Source: Dasyornis broadbenti
Taxonomy: Eukaryota; Chordata; Aves; Passeriformes; Dasyornithidae
Reading direction: 5' to 3'
DNA: 64,000 nucleotides
Assembly: GCA_013397935.1 (NCBI GenBank)
Contig: VZRN01000659.1
Location: 1,854,296 to 1,918,295 of the forward strand
Made by a program: the position numbers and the translations under genes. Position 1 is the stretch's first letter. Each line of letters begins with the position of its first letter. Shown here piece by piece: positions 24,455 to 38,727 of the stretch. The notes under the pieces were generated by a model. The model was not told the DNA's origin. It ran no database searches and saw only the letters and a program-made list of their open reading frames with translations.

Positions 24455-27400
24455 AAGAACAGCTTGACAAGCAGGGAAGGAGCCAGTCTTTTACTATAAT
24501 GACATCCCCCATCTTCCACAGGTAACTGCACCTGCAGCAGTGATTAAATAGTATCTTACTGTGGGACTGCATCAATCAGTGTGAACAGAGCACTAACACT
24601 TGTGGTTTGTTTGGACTTCTGTTCTAGCTTTCCTGGTATCTTGATCTTTCCAGAGTGACAAATTTGGTTGCTTCATCAGAATAGCATGCATTTATCTGCT
24701 GCACCCCAAAACTTACCAACATCTACTCCGTATATGTATCCTTCCTTGGATTTTTATATTCTGCTTTCTTACACCAGTAAGGTTCTCCAGAGAACGGACT
24801 TCAAAGAAATGGCAGTACTTTTGTGGAAGTTAAGTACAGTCTGACCCTGGAGCTTCATGCCTTGATAACCAAGGAAAGTAAGAAGTGCATGCCCTGTTTT
24901 TTCTTTTTCCTAAAAATACACTAAGTAAATGCTTATTTAGTTTGATGAAAATATTAATTGATTGTATTAAACTGACTGGGAACTAGCTATAATGCAGTAA
25001 TATAGTGGGAGCTTTTTACACTGGAGACAGAATAGCCACCAGAAAACTGGCAGGTCAAGTAGGTTGTGACAACTCACAGGGGGAGTCATTGTTGGTGTGA
25101 TTGCTGGATTCCTAAAAATTATAAAACTAAGGAACAAGGTCCAGTGAAAGGAAGGGGGAGAGACAAGGAATTATGAAACACACCAAAAAAAAAATGGAAA
25201 GAAACAGCTAGAAGATGTACCACAACAGATGGGCAGGACTGTTGCTTTTTCCTAATAGTCACTTACTTGGTTTTGGCATTTTGTTTTCCTTTTTTTTTCT
25301 GCACATTTGGAGAGAAACCCAACTCATCTGTTGGTGCTTATATTGCTGCTGTCAGGTTTAGTGTGCTGGGATGTGATCTAAAAATGAAGAACTATAGTAG
25401 AGTTAAGAACAGACTTGTGCTGAAGTTCAGCTTCTTTGTAAGCAAATGAATCCCACAAATTTAACTGAGAAAAGACTAACGGGGTTACACTCCTGCACTC
25501 TGAACAACCTCCTCCATGTGTTTCTAGTCATCTGTCTGACAACTGAAATAAGAAATCCGATTTCCTCTGGTGACCTGATTCTGCACACAGACAAATACAA
25601 ATCAAATACCCTCTCGGTTCCAGGATGCTGACAGGTTGGGGATAATTACTGTAGCAACAACTCATATGCTTGTGAAAGGACTCCAGAAACCCTGAAGGGT
25701 TACGGAGGGCAGGCAATAGACATCACAGGTGCCTTGACTTTATGGAAGAACCCAGAGGGGAAAATCACTACCAGTGCTGACTCCAGGCTGTGTCAGCTGC
25801 TGCTAATTACCTTGCTCCCAGACAGTTGTCTGACTGCAACTGAGCTGAGTGATTAAAATATTTTGCTGGCCCACCTTCCAGGCAGTAGTTTTCCCACCCT
25901 CAGTCCTGGAGCACTGCTTGACAATGTGCCTCAAGAAGTTAGAATTCATGACTTGTGAGTTGTCTGATGTTTTGTAAACTACATGGCATCCTTGATTTAA
26001 AGTATCTGCACTTTGGATTAAGACAGGGAGAGCAAGAGGCATAAGGCAAGAAACAGGCAATATCTGTCTTGGGCAAGCTAAAAGTGCCAGAGGTCTACCC
26101 CTAGGCCCAGCCTTACTGCCCATGAGGCATAAGCCAGGAGGTTTATATAAAGTGCCATATCTTGAGCATGAACAGGACAGATGACCGGAAAGGAAAAGTG
26201 GGGAAAGTTCTGTTCTGGACCTGTTTCTGAGCCTGCATTTTCAGTAAAGGGGATAGGAGTCTTAGCTGATGCCTCCAACCGGATCAAGCAACATTACTTT
26301 TCTTCCCTAGCAATATTCCGCTCTGGAAGTGTTGTTTTTCAGTTACTTCGAGTGCTTGTTTTCTTCTATACAAATGAAATTATAAGCTATCTGATGGGCC
26401 TGATTTATATTTTACAAATGCATGGTGCTGAATGTAGCTATCAGGATATTAGGCATTTTAATAAGCAGTTGTAGCATCCCAAGAAGTAGAGATGAGAAGA
26501 AAACATGTAAGTTGTTACCAAAATAATATTAACAAAGTTGTTCCACAGTAGAAAAGCACAGAAGGCAGAAACAACAAAGCATATACCATGTCTGAGAAAT
26601 ATTACCTTATTTTCATGGTTATAGCATGCTATTCATATAATTCTTTTAAAATACTTCTTTTAGATAAGTCCCCATTAAACATGTGCTCTCATATAAAGTT
26701 AACAAAGTGAGAGATCAAAGCTGAAGGGATCATAAAGTGGGGATAGTTATTTTGTCAGAGGAAACAGGGAGAAACTTTTCTATGCCCATACTTCAATGTA
26801 ATCGGCATGGCTGCTGAACTTCAAAGGGATTGGTCATGCACATGAAAGCAAATATTAACAATGCTGTTGTGTCTTCAATGCACGTTGGTTTAAGACAGCA
26901 TATTGGTTGTTTTCAGTGGGTTTATCACTGCAGGAAAAACAGACCAGTTGTCATATTTATCTCACGTGTGCTCTTCCCTGGCCTTAAACAGAGCTACTAA
27001 ACCCCATACAGTATACAATAGAAGTAGCATGTGAAGTTAATTCTTCCTACCTAAAAGAAACTTAAGAAGAGTTTTCTAGAGCAACATGAGAAATAAGAAC
27101 AGGCAAAGAACTTCAGAGAATAGCAACAAAATGGATCTTGCCTCTCTTTCCTATTCCCATTTCATAAGTTAGAATTGTTTAGGGTTTTACAGTGTGATTG
27201 ATGGACCCTGACTAGCAGAGGCAGCAGCAAATTTACCAGTCCCTACAGTAACATTCCACTTCATGAGGAGAAATGAAGGGTCTATTACCACCGTAATATG
27301 GGATGACTGATTCCAGATCATTTTGAAATAACTCCCATTTTGCTGGAAGTTCAAAGCATAACAACGAGAAGTATTTTGACACTTGAAAAATCTATGTGTT

Positions 27401-30400
27401 TATTTAGTTACAGTCAATATGCTGTCCTGCTGACCCAGTTTCTTCTTGTATTTTCGGTTCTTCAGCCTTGGACTCTAGATCGGCCCAAATGGATTAAAAT
27501 AAAGACTCTATCTGACTGTGATGGGTTTATGCTGGTATATTCCTGCCCCAATCTTGCTATGAATACAGTACATTATTAAATATTTGTAGAAATGTGATAT
27601 TACTGTGTTGGGGGAGTTTTGTTTGGTTGTTTTGTTTTTTTTTTACAGTAGGTTATGAACTGCCCGTCTTTGGCTATGTGTATAATACACGCTTAGGGAA
27701 AACAGATCTTCCAGATGGTCCTTACAGAGTTTCATTAAGGCTGAGACTCAGAACACTGTGCAAGGAAATCCAAAGTGTTATTTCCATGAGGTTATTGTTG
27801 TAGTAATACAACACTGGCTATCTTCCCTTGTGAATTTCTCAGGGTCTTTTTGGTTGTGGGTTGGCCACTCCTACGTTCAGCAGCTCTTGGGCATTTTACC
27901 TACTGATTCTTCCTGGGCATTAATTCCATCTCTGGCTAAAACATAGGTTCTTACAAGCCTCTTCCTCCCCCAGATTTCCTTACCACCTGCCCTGTTGCTT
28001 CTGTTGTCCAAAATTATATTTCCATCAATTTCTATGAATGAGATACAGGAGGTTCTCTGATATGGGAATGCTGGGAAAACCTTTTAATTGCCAGATAAGC
28101 ATTCTACAGCTGGACAAGGGCACTTGTTACAGAACTCACACCTTTCCAAGCAATGAGAGCTGCAGTGTGGTCAGTGGTGGGTATAAAGGATGGGAACTAA
28201 GTCTTCCCTGGTTTTTACCTTCATCTTGGTTTGCAGCCAATTAGGTATTGATTTTACCCAAGGCAGAATTAGAAATTATTGACAGGGGTTTGGTTTGTGA
28301 CTGTTTTAGTAGCAAGAATTTGGTGGTTTTTGTGTAAGTAATGCAGTAACAGACCCCATAGGTTTGAGAAATCAGAATTTCTGTTCTGACAGAATTTTTA
28401 ATTCTTCTATAATTTCTTTCTTACATTGAACAAAATCAAAACAAATTATCAAAAAATTCCAGACAAAACTCTGGACTGTCAAAATTTCCAATTCCAGGTA
28501 GGTGTGTTCATGAAATTATAGCTCAACTTCATTCTGACTGTTTCCGTATAAACTACATCTCTGGGCTGGGCTAAACTTGACTACATGTTGTCCCACTTTT
28601 TGAGCCACTGCTGTTCCTGCACAAGGGGGATGCAGTCTGGTCAGAGAGTTTGATCTGCCTGGGTGAAGAACAGTGTTTTTCATTGAAGACTTTGACAGCA
28701 ACCAAAGAGTAGCAGCTTAAGCATGGAGATCTGGGCTGAAACGTCATTTCTTTTTTTCCTTGCTGGTAATAAAATCAGTAAAAATAACAGCTTTTCTAAT
28801 ATTGAAGAAGCCACATTTTCCACTGAGAAAATGCTTTACTGGGAAGTTGACTAACAAATTACAAAAGTACCTGGTTTTTGTTTTCTAACTTACATAGAAA
28901 TTCCTTGATTTTGAAGTTGGTGCTCGCTGTGAGAGAGTGGTGAAGGTGAAAAGGAAGACAAGTGATACAAGTTTTTGGTTAACCTTTGAATCCTGCTTGT
29001 AATGTATTCCTATTGGCCTAAAGCCAGCAAACACAGAAGTCCTGTAAAACCTTGGGTGAGTTGGAAGGTCTTGAGTAAGTATTTTCTCTAGAGGGTTAGA
29101 ACATTACATCTGAAGCAGGGTCATCCATAAACTACTCAGTATACAATAGCTGTACCTTATGTAGCAGGCCCCTGCATATTTCAGTACACCCAGTTGTGAA
29201 AATCTGGTTCTAATTTAGATAAAGGGATTTAAGAAGTCACTGTAGAGCTGATGTTCTTATTCTCAGTTCAGATTCTGAAGATAATAACAATCAAGAGGTT
29301 TAAACACTGCAAACAAGACAGAAACAAGAAATAACTCCTACTACATTGAGATGCTGGTTCTCTACTAACATCCAGTGAATGCCTAAAAAGTTTCCCAGAT
29401 GAAATACACAGTTCCAAGCATGATTACCAAAATAATAATTTGAATAATTGTTTTGAATATTAGATTATGAAAATAATTAAAATAGTTCATGCTAGGAATG
29501 TGGGGAAAGAAAGTGATCTGTGTATGGTGTCCCTGTATGAGGAAAAGACAACTGCCAAAGAAGAAGAGCTTTATAATGAATAAAGGTTTATAAACTGGCT
29601 ACAAATAAATTTAGTTTGAGAGCAGTTATTATGCTAAACATCAGAGGAACAAAGCTCTGTAATAGCTTCTACTTCAAAAGACAATGAACCTTAAATTTAT
29701 TTTCATTTGGACACAGTCAGATTTCTGAATCGCATTAAATGATGCAGTTTATAATGAAAAGGGGATTATTCTAATGAATTACAGGCTCAGTACAGTTTTA
29801 TATTGTATTTTCCATACTGTGGCAGTGATTATTTCTTTGAGTACAGCAGATTTTTTTGCCCTGGAAGAAGAAGGACATCAGGATAAAATCATAAAGTTCT
29901 ACACATTTGAATTAGAATTGCCAAGCAAGTCCATGAGGGTTTAAGCGCTAATCTAACCTTTAATCCTCAAATTTCTCCTGCTGTAAGACTAGGATGATGA
30001 TAATCATATGCTTTACAAGGATACTGAGGATTAACTCAATTAAAGATATTTATTTAGTGGAGGTTACATAAATGCTGAAAAATATTCTCTGCCTAGGAAA
30101 ATAGTTTTTTCTTCATCTATCGCATCTGAAGCAATTGTTGTTTCAATTCATAGTAAGATACATGACTGCAAAGATATGCCTGATACACACAATAAAACTC
30201 TGGGAAATTATCTCAACTGACACAATATGTAGAAAAATGTCCTGCTCTGAATTAAATTTTAGTATTATGCCACTGCCACATGACAAACGATTACTCAGTT
30301 ATTGAACAGGAGAGGAAAATTAGAGGCTCTGTCACCTCCAGGGTTACACTTACTTTTTCAATTCTTTTTCATCTGTTGAATTTGATTGTCCTCATAAAGC

Positions 30401-31893
30401 AACTAAATTCTTTGTTTATCTAATATGTTGTGTTGTATTGCATTGCATTACAGAATGTTGCATTCTGTTTTCTTCACATGACCTATGCTTGCATTCAGCT
30501 TTGAAATGGTAAGTTGTACCAAATACTTAACTGGAGTTCTACTTAAAAAGCTTGGACATATTATAGGAAAACAGAAACATTAGAATTGAAATGGGGAATT
30601 CTGAGGCTAAATTAATGCTTGACCTTAACCAAACCAAGGTGTGGGCTAAAATTCAGTCTGACCCCTGACCTGCCATTGCAGCTGAGACCACTGCAATAGA
30701 AGATCCTGTGACATCCATTCGGTGTGACTTGGCAATGCCATTTTGAAGAGCAGCTGAAGTTTAGACTACCTGTGGATCACATATGCCTTTGTAGGACTCT
30801 GAAGTGCCCATGCCAAACTTGGAGATCTGTTCAGAAAAAAAACCTGAACTGCCAAGTTCTTTCACCCAGCTTCTAGTTCGCACTGAAGTAATGGAAAGTG
30901 AGAAAGAGCACGATTGCTAATATTTCATCCTTTTTTCCCCTTGTGTTTCTCTTAGGACTGGCTGAGCTCTTGACCATCCAGACTCTCCCTTGAGGACAGA
31001 TGTACCTGTGAAGCCGGCAAAGAAACACCACTTTGGTTGAGTTTCTTATGATGTCTACTCGCAAGAGCAACCAGGCTACCAAGGGACCTGGCTTACAAAA
31101 ATCTTAACACCTTCTTTTCAGCTGTGAACATACCACATTTCTTGCTCTACAGTAAGCTCTGAATACTGGACGCTTCCATTTATCTATCAATCTACCCTGC
31201 AGGTTTAATGTTGCAGGTGAAAGTGTATGAAAAACAGCTGTTTGTAAATGAAATTCTGAGACTGCCAGAAGAACTGTAGGCTGATCACAATAGGCAAGTG
31301 CAAACTATTTTACTGAAGCTGTTTTCCCTGTACTGGAGAAAATTTGAGATATGGAACCTTACAATTTCTTTGAATCCTTAAACAGTTTATTGTTTTATTG
31401 CCTTTTGGGTAGTGACAATGATTCTAGAGGTCAAATCTTCTCCTATAGATATTTCCTTGCTAGCCCTCAAACAGGCAGCAATGTAAATCTCCTGTCATTC
31501 AATCATTGCAGTTAATGCTGATTTATTTCCCTGTCTCCATTACGGTAAGTGTGATAGTGACCCCTTCTATTGACCCGAATTGCCTACAAGCTTTTCAGGA
31601 AATAGTTGAGGCAGTGGTCACTCTTTTCTAAGTTAATCACAATGAAACTGCACTGGAGTGGATATGATCTCCTAAGCTGAGATACAGCTATATTTTTTAT
31701 TTGAAATTTGGCTAGTCCAAATAGATCAAAATGCTTACCTGCATCATGCCTAGGGACTTACTCTAAATTACACTGATCACTTAAACCTCTAAAGAAATAC
31801 AAAGAACTGTAAAGTCCCTCCAGTTTTAGTGGATAAGTGGAAGATACAAGAAAAGACCTATTAAGTGCATTGTATGACAAGATTACTTTCTGT
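24455..31893. other. Intergenic, no gene seen
   Basis: About 7.4 kb of AT-rich sequence between two CR1 fragments. Scanning both strands I found no exon with a recognisable domain, no RNA gene and no clear mobile element. Open frames such as 25803-26123 (minus), 26181-26474 and 27340-27579 are short and have no supporting features. The final opsin exon (minus strand) might lie somewhere between here and 38493, but I could not recognise it. Confidence 0.55.
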
Positions 31894-32815
31894 ATTATAG
31901 AATGTTATAATGGGTTCAGTTGCACAGGACCTTTAAAGACCATCTAGTTCCAACCACCATGGCACAGGCAGGGACGTCATTCACAGGATCATGTTTCTCA
32001 AAGCCCTGTCCAACCTGGCCTAGAACAATTCAGGGTATCCACACTTCTCTGGACAACTTGTTCTAGTGTTTTATCATCCTCATCATAAAAAAAAGTTTCT
32101 TCTTTATACCCAGTATAAATCTACCTTCCTTCAGTTTAAAACCATTGCCCCTTTTCCTGTCATTATAGGCCCTGGAGAGAGGTCTCTATCTGCCTTCCTT
32201 ACAAGCCTCCTCTAAGTATTGAAAGACCACAAGAAGATTTCCTCAGAGCCTTCTCTACTCCAGACTGAGCAACCCAAACTCTCTCAAGCCTTTCTTCAGT
32301 GGAGAAGACTTCCATCTCTCTGACCATGACCCTCCTCTGGATGTGCTCCAACAGGGTCATGTTTTTCCTGTGCTGGGACTCCAGAGCTGGATGCAGTACC
32401 CCAGGTGGAGTCACACCAGAGCAGAGTAGAGGCGCCCTGCTGGCCACACTGCTCTGGATGAGCCCAGGATGCAATTGGCTTTCTGGGCTGCAGCCGCACA
32501 TTGACAGGTCATGCCCAGCTTTTCACTCACCAGTATTACCAAGTCCTTCTCCACAGGGCTGCTCCCAGTCCATTTATTCCCCATTCTATAGTGATACTGG
32601 TGATCATCCTGACCCAGGTGCAGGACCTTGCACTTGACCTTGTTGAACTTCATAGCGTTTGCTCAGGCTCACTCCTCAAGCCTGTAAAGATCCCTCTGGA
32701 TGACATCCCTTCCCTCAAGCATGTAAAGGACACCACTTGGCATGGTTTCATCTGAGGGTGCCTGCAATCCTCCAATGTCTTCGATGAGGATGCCAAACAA
32801 TATTGGACGCTCGTC
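31894..32815 (-). mobile_element. CR1 LINE fragment, antisense, about 0.9 kb
   Basis: A minus-strand CR1 whose 3' end is at the low coordinate (ATTATAGAATGTTATAAT, a decayed form of the CR1 terminal repeat). Going up in coordinates it shows the antisense of the CR1 3' UTR (CATCTAGTTCCAACCACCAT; TCCAACCTGGCCTAGAACA). It then shows the antisense end of the reverse-transcriptase ORF, including GTGCAGGACCTTGCACTTGA and TTGTTGAACTTCATA, and continues weakly to about 32815 (GAGGATGCCAAACAATATTGG). This is the longest CR1 piece in the window. Frames at 32199-32755 on both strands are by-products of it. Stops and shifts make it inactive. The 5' limit is approximate. Confidence 0.92.
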
Positions 32816-35800
32816 TCTTATCGCACTACCTGTCACTTCAACCTCAGCTTCACTCTTTTTGGAGTCTTCTCTCTTCTCCTTTCAGAAATGCCTGTTTTCT
32901 TTTGCAGGGTGGGTATGGACAACAAAAGGATCTGATTGTGTTTGCTACAAACCCTGCTCACTGCATTTTCCCCTTGGTGTTCTGATCTATTCATTTCCCT
33001 TGTCTAATTTGGAGGTCTCTTCCCACTTCTGTGAAACCTCATGTTTCTCTGGTGCTATGAAAATAGCAATATAGGAAGAGACATTAACATATTAGATGCT
33101 GTTTAAAATAAGATTTAAAGAGATATTGCTGCCCTTCACTTTCTGTGTCTTCCAGAAGGAGGATCTTTTAACTGGATGCCATTACCATTAGGGCATTCCC
33201 TAGCCATAAATTGAAAATCATTATATAGTTTAAAACACATGTGCTTATCCTGTGTTTCTCTTCATTCATCTGTATTAGTTTTCTATTTTATTCCGTATTT
33301 TGCTTACATGACAGGTGGTCTGGCTGCCTGCTTCCTACTTTTGCCCTGGGTCTAATAGAAGAAAGTTCTAAACCCATCTGTGATGTTGAAGCCACTCCAG
33401 TCCCCAGAGAGCATCCACAGGACAGGCAGAACATGTCAACATAGACAGGATGTATCAAAGGATGTAGCCTGGGGCAGCATGAAGGCTAGCTAGGGTTGCT
33501 TGGGACCCTAATTAAATGCCCAAGTTATTTACCTGAACTGATCTTTTTGTCATGAGCTGTGAGAGAAATTCCTAAAGTAATTTTAAACTTACTATGTGAA
33601 ATGCAATTGTACCTTATGACAGAAGCAAAGGTGCCCTTGAGACCTTTCTTCTCTTTGCCCTTCTACTTTAAGAAGTCATAACATACATGTTGGCAGAGAT
33701 ATAAAGACAAAACATTTCTGAGCTGTACTACAGTAGAGTATTCTGCAGTAAGAGATCATTTTTGACTTGACCTATTTTCAGCTGAAGAGCTCGGGTGTGC
33801 CATTCTATTTGGGCTATTAATTACTCAAAGTCAGCTTACCTACCAGTGAAGAGGGGGGGGGAAACAGACCGTGAGTGTTGATATCTATGTGAATTTTAAT
33901 GAAAAATTATAACAACTTAAGATGATAAATCTTATCTAAGTCCACAAACCTCTCAAAGGTTTGAATTAAGCAAACAAGGTCCCTTTTCAGGACTTCATAG
34001 ATGTGTCCCAATTTATGTATAAAATGAAGTTTGCCACAATTGTCCCTGAATTGCATACTGTCTTCCTGGATCTGTAGTTTTGTGTCCTCATGCAGCTAAA
34101 ATACCTTCATTTTCCAAATGTGAAAACAAGCAACTTAAAAAATAGTGTTATCTTACCTCCATATTCCTCAAGCTTTAAAAATGAGACATTATCTTTTGTT
34201 GGAAATACTGAAAACTGCACAATACCACATGAAAAATTACTGAAAATACAGCTGTTATAACAGCCAGTGGAGAAATGTTAAGGTTATTTATTTTTTTATC
34301 GCTATCATGTGTATCTCCCTTTCCCAAAGCTCATATGCGTTTCTGCCTTTTCAGTGCAAAAGGTAAGATCAAGAAGGACTGAGAAGGGTTGCTAGAAAAC
34401 TGCATATACAGAGAACAAATAGATTATTATTAAGGACAGAAAGACTCTTTGTTATTCATCTGGCAGCTGAGAAGTTCCACAAAGGCCCTGGAAGAGGGAG
34501 CTGGCCTGAGCAACAAGCCACTCATTAGGTAAGAGGAGGGTGGAGGTGGCAGAGCTTCCTGAGGACTGTCAGAGCCACAGCAGAGGTGTCTGATGTGTGA
34601 TGCTGGGCCCAGGTCCCATTGAGGAACAGTTTTTAAGTACATTATTATTGTTAATAATAATAATATTTAAATCTCACCAGGAAAAAAAAAGTCTTTATAC
34701 TTGGCTTAGTTTTTTCATTTTTTCTCCCTAATTTCTCCTTTACCCATCATGCCCCATTACAAGATAAATTTGGAAAGGTCACAGTAGTAATGACTTTCAA
34801 GTAAGTATGTGTATATACTTTTCAGCATCACTTCTCAAGATCCTTGGAGAAAATGACAGGGTCACCTACTTTTTAAAAGGACAATGATTTTAATACAAGA
34901 AGACAGACACTAGAAGTCCAATCACTAATCAGGGACTTATATTCACATTTAATACATCCCTTCCCTCACATTCTCCCTCCCTATTTTGCTCAGAGGCACT
35001 TTCTGACACCAGAAATAGCATTTTACTGATCACATGGTTTGGGTGGACTTTTTCTCCAATTGTAATATGCAAAAGAGTATTAGATGTGCTAGCCTGAGTT
35101 TCCGTAGTCCAGGGAGACTTTGGTGCACTACCTGAGTGACTGAAAATGTGAAAGAAATTAGTGTAAAGCTCATGATCTGCCATGGAGCAAGGCTATTTTG
35201 CATCAGCAAAGAGTGTGACTTGTAATCTGATCGGTCATTTTCAAACAATTGGTTCTCTAGATCTTTGAGTGATACAGGTTTAAACTTGACTCAAATTTGG
35301 CTGTCTGTAGCAATGCAGAAAATTTCTATTTTCTCCGAGTGCTATCTTCAAATTATGTGAAATAGTGAGTAGAGATTCACTCAATCTCACCGTGATATCA
35401 TCCATAACCACATTTTCTTGAACACTCATTATTAATATCTTGAGTTCTGCATCAATAAAAATGAATTTCTGGTGTGCGAAACAAGGTTAACCTCTGAAGC
35501 TGCCACACCATTAGGTTATCCAGCCAAAAATCCCTGGTTCTCAGTGAAGTCTGTCCTCATGCACAGTTATACCGGCCAGAAAGCTCATCCATGTTAGGGT
35601 TCCTGTGCTGTTCTGTGGAACACACAAAAGCAGGATGCTCCCAGCAATCACCCCCTTGGCAGCAAAACCCATGGCTGCAGGGAAACTCCGTATCTCCTGG
35701 GTGAATGCTTAATACTTGCTTGCATGTAACGTGAAAGAGCAGGCTGCTGTCAGCATCTCCATCATGAAAGGAAGGTAGTTGAAGCTGTCATTAAAAATCT

Positions 35801-38493
35801 GTTTGAGGTGGCTGCATGGGTGGAAGTTTGAACAATGGGAACTTGACAGGGATGTGTGATGGGAATAAACTGAGAGAGATAGGAGAAGATGAAACAAAAT
35901 CTGCACAACTGCATGAACTATAGAATCCCAAAGGACTGATGCACTGAAAGAGTAAGCACACTGACCTTGCCCAGCCTACTTGGCTCTGTGCTGCCTTTTT
36001 GGGACCTGACCTTTGGGGACAGCTGCCCCAGGCACACACAGTCATATTGCCAAGAGCCAAAAGCGCCTTCCACAAAGACAGAACGGGGAAAATGGAATCT
36101 CCTCTGCTGTGTCCTCCAGCTTCACCCCAGCATCACTTGGTCTCAGGTAGTTTAGTGTTTAACAGTTTTGTCAATGGAGCTTGATGTCTGCCTGGCATGT
36201 TATCAGCCCAGTAACAGTGCAGCCTTAAACAGTGCATCTGTCTCCTCCTGGAGGACAGTACGGGAAGAATGACGGCAGCACACCTCATGCCATCCCACCT
36301 GAGGGAGTTCCTGCAGCTAGAAAGAAATTCACTATCTTCCTCAGTGATTTATCACCTCAGGTCAGTGCAGTAGGCAATGCCAAAAACTCTTTCTCTGAAG
36401 TTCCAGGACGATGAAAGTGACTCAGGGACTGCTTTAGAGTTAATTTAAAGATGTGTTCTGCAGGATGCGTTTTAAGGCTGACTCAGAGGCTGATGGTTCC
36501 ACAATACTCCACACAGATTTATGATAGCTGGAAGCTAACACCACAGCTGCAAGTCAACCGATGCTGTTTTACAATCTTCAGGGCATTTCCAAAGCAAAAA
36601 GGCTTATTCACAGAGAGCTAAAAATTATGCTGTATGTTTTGTGTATTTATAAGGTGCAGAAATAAATACCCTACTGTGGTACCTCACATCTGCAAAGAGA
36701 AGACTGTGAAAAATGCAAGCCAGATAATTTCTGTGCAGGGTTGCACCAGCCTTTTGTGACAATTCTCAGCTAAGCATGAAGACCAGGAAAGCTGAGTGCT
36801 GGGAAGATTAACAACTTCTTTTCCTGAGGTGTTAAATTTACAAGAAAGTGTGAGAACTACAGAGGTGCCAAGAATATCAGTGATGCATTGAATGGGGGTG
36901 TTACTATTGTTCCTGTTCTGAAAGGAGGAGGAACAGACAACGGGATGGGTTTCACCCTTTTTGAGTGAAGCACATTTCTGTGTCAGTTAAAACAAATTAT
37001 TTTCACTGCTAATACACAGTGCCACAGCAAAGGAGAGCTGCAGGTTAATGCTGCACATTGGCTATCTTGGTTTCATTAGTAAAATATATCTATCCCAAAT
37101 GTGGCCAAGGTCTTCCCCTTCAGGGTGGTTCAGCACATCTCCACATGTAAAGACAATGCCAAAATGTGTCTGTTATCAATATTATACAACTTGCTCCAGT
37201 GATCACAGCACGATCAAGGACCTCAGTCAAAGTGCTCAGAGAATAAAGAAGCAAGACAGATGCTGCTGTTGAGATGTTTTCATAAGAATGGTAAAAGGTA
37301 AGAGGGAAAAGTTACTGGCTTTCTTCAGCATTAACACTTTTCAAATGGGAAGTTCTATTTGTTTTAATATCAGCTCAAACTAGACTTTGGAAGTGAAGCC
37401 CTGGTCTTGGGGAGGGCAACAGAACTTTTTCCTTCTGATTTCAGGGAGGTTTCACAGCTTGCTTGAGATTTTTCGCTCAAACTCCAAGAGTAGATTCTTT
37501 TGTTATTTAAGAACTTTAGGTTAGATGAAGCAAGCCAAGAATGATCTCAGGCTGTGGCAAAACTTGAATATATTTGGCTATCATATTTAACTCTTCCCTT
37601 GTTTCAGTTTCATAATATTATAATGCTGCTGTTGATAAATTCTAATGGTGGGTTCCAGCACACACTGAGCAAGAAAAGATAAAGGGTGTTTCTTTGCTTT
37701 GTAGTAATGTAATGGACATAATGGAGAAAGAAAACTGAGAACAACATCTAAAATGTAATCTAATACAAGAAAGAAAAAATTTTCATAAAGTATGCATAGT
37801 TTTCAGAGTTCCTACTCCAAAACACTTCTAAAACTTCCAGATCTGCCATTAGCAAACTTTAGAGTCAGAATTGCCAACACAGAAACATTAAGAGGCTCAC
37901 TTTTGAGTGGCATTTACAGGAATGAGAGACCTGAACTTGATCTAGGCCTTTTAGAATATGCTTTGGTGCTCATGAGACAAACTTCCTTATCTATTTTGGC
38001 ATGTAGCTGAACTGGGAATTTAACAGCAAGCATGTAGATGTCCACAGAAACAGTTAACTGCAATGATCATTTGGTTTCAAGAGGATCTACCATGCCAATG
38101 GTATTTGCAAATGGTCTCCTCCTTTATTTTGTTTTCAAGGTCATGAAATCCCTTTGTCTTCCTGTCCATCTTTCCTCCCACTCCTCAACCTCACCAAATG
38201 TTTGAGTATTTTTCTTGTAAATACCTTTGGCAACTAACTCTGAAGGATACAAATTAATACCCAGTGTGCCCTCAGAAGAACACATGCAATTTCATTAATC
38301 AAACATTTTTCTGTTCTTCCTATCTAGCAATATGCTGTTGTTTGCAAACACTTCTACACCAAGACTCCAGTAGTATTGTTTGGACAAGCTCTGAATGTCC
38401 TTAAAGATACAATTATAGGACTGGTAGTCACAATGGTTAAGAATATCTGATGGACCCTGAAAAAACACAATTTAAAAATAATGTATGTCTTAC
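32816..38493. other. Intergenic or opsin 3' intron, no exon recognised
   Basis: About 5.7 kb between the antisense CR1 and the opsin exon. If the opsin gene is intact, its last intron and final coding exon lie on this side, but I found no minus-strand segment I could defend as that exon. It contains a 9-G run at 33853-33861 and an AT-rich TAATAATAATAAT stretch near 34650. Otherwise I see nothing. Confidence 0.5.
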
Positions 38494-38727
38494 CTGCTTA
38501 TTCATAAGTATGTAGATAATGGGATTGCAAACAGTGCTGCTTTTTGCTAGGATGGAAGGTATGATGCTTGTAACTGGAGTCACAACACCTGGCTTACCAA
38601 ATGTTGCAAGTAATGCTATAACCCCATATGGAATCCAGCACACCAGATAACAGATAACTGTAGTGATCACCATGAACAGGACACGGTATTCTCTCTTGCG
38701 GGCAGCATTCTTGTGGATTTTTCCAAC
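38494..38727 (-). CDS. TMT/encephalopsin-like opsin, penultimate coding exon (TM6-TM7)
   Basis: A single 234-bp, 78-codon exon of a retinal-binding opsin, a light-sensing G-protein-coupled receptor of the plasma membrane. It opens with VGKIHKNAARKREYRVLFMV (end of intracellular loop 3 into TM6). TM6 follows with VCWIPYGV, the opsin CWxPY motif (exon residues 30-34), then ALLATFGKPGVVTP. TM7 reads SIIPSILAKSSTVCNPIIYI. Lys62 of the exon (codon 38542-38544) sits where the Schiff-base lysine K296 of rhodopsin lies, and NPIIY is the NPxxY motif. It ends MNKQ at CAG|GTAAGA, where vertebrate opsins split before FYRCF. The acceptor (TTTCTCACCTTTCCCTAG) is strong. AARKREYRVLFMV and ATFGKPG..TP fit the TMT opsin group better than OPN3, VA opsin or parapinopsin. 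No stop or frameshift is present. The other exons were not found, so the gene is either spread beyond the window or reduced to this piece. Confidence 0.9.

Noticed and set aside
32199..32755. Cluster of open frames on both strands near 32.4 kb
   Set aside because: All fall inside the antisense CR1 fragment; they are pieces of its decayed ORF or shadows of it.
35791..36075. Minus-strand frame containing an AG followed by Phe and Cys-rich codons, considered as the last opsin exon
   Set aside because: The acceptor lacks a good polypyrimidine tract and the translation does not show the FYRC-type start or a palmitoylation Cys pair in the expected place.
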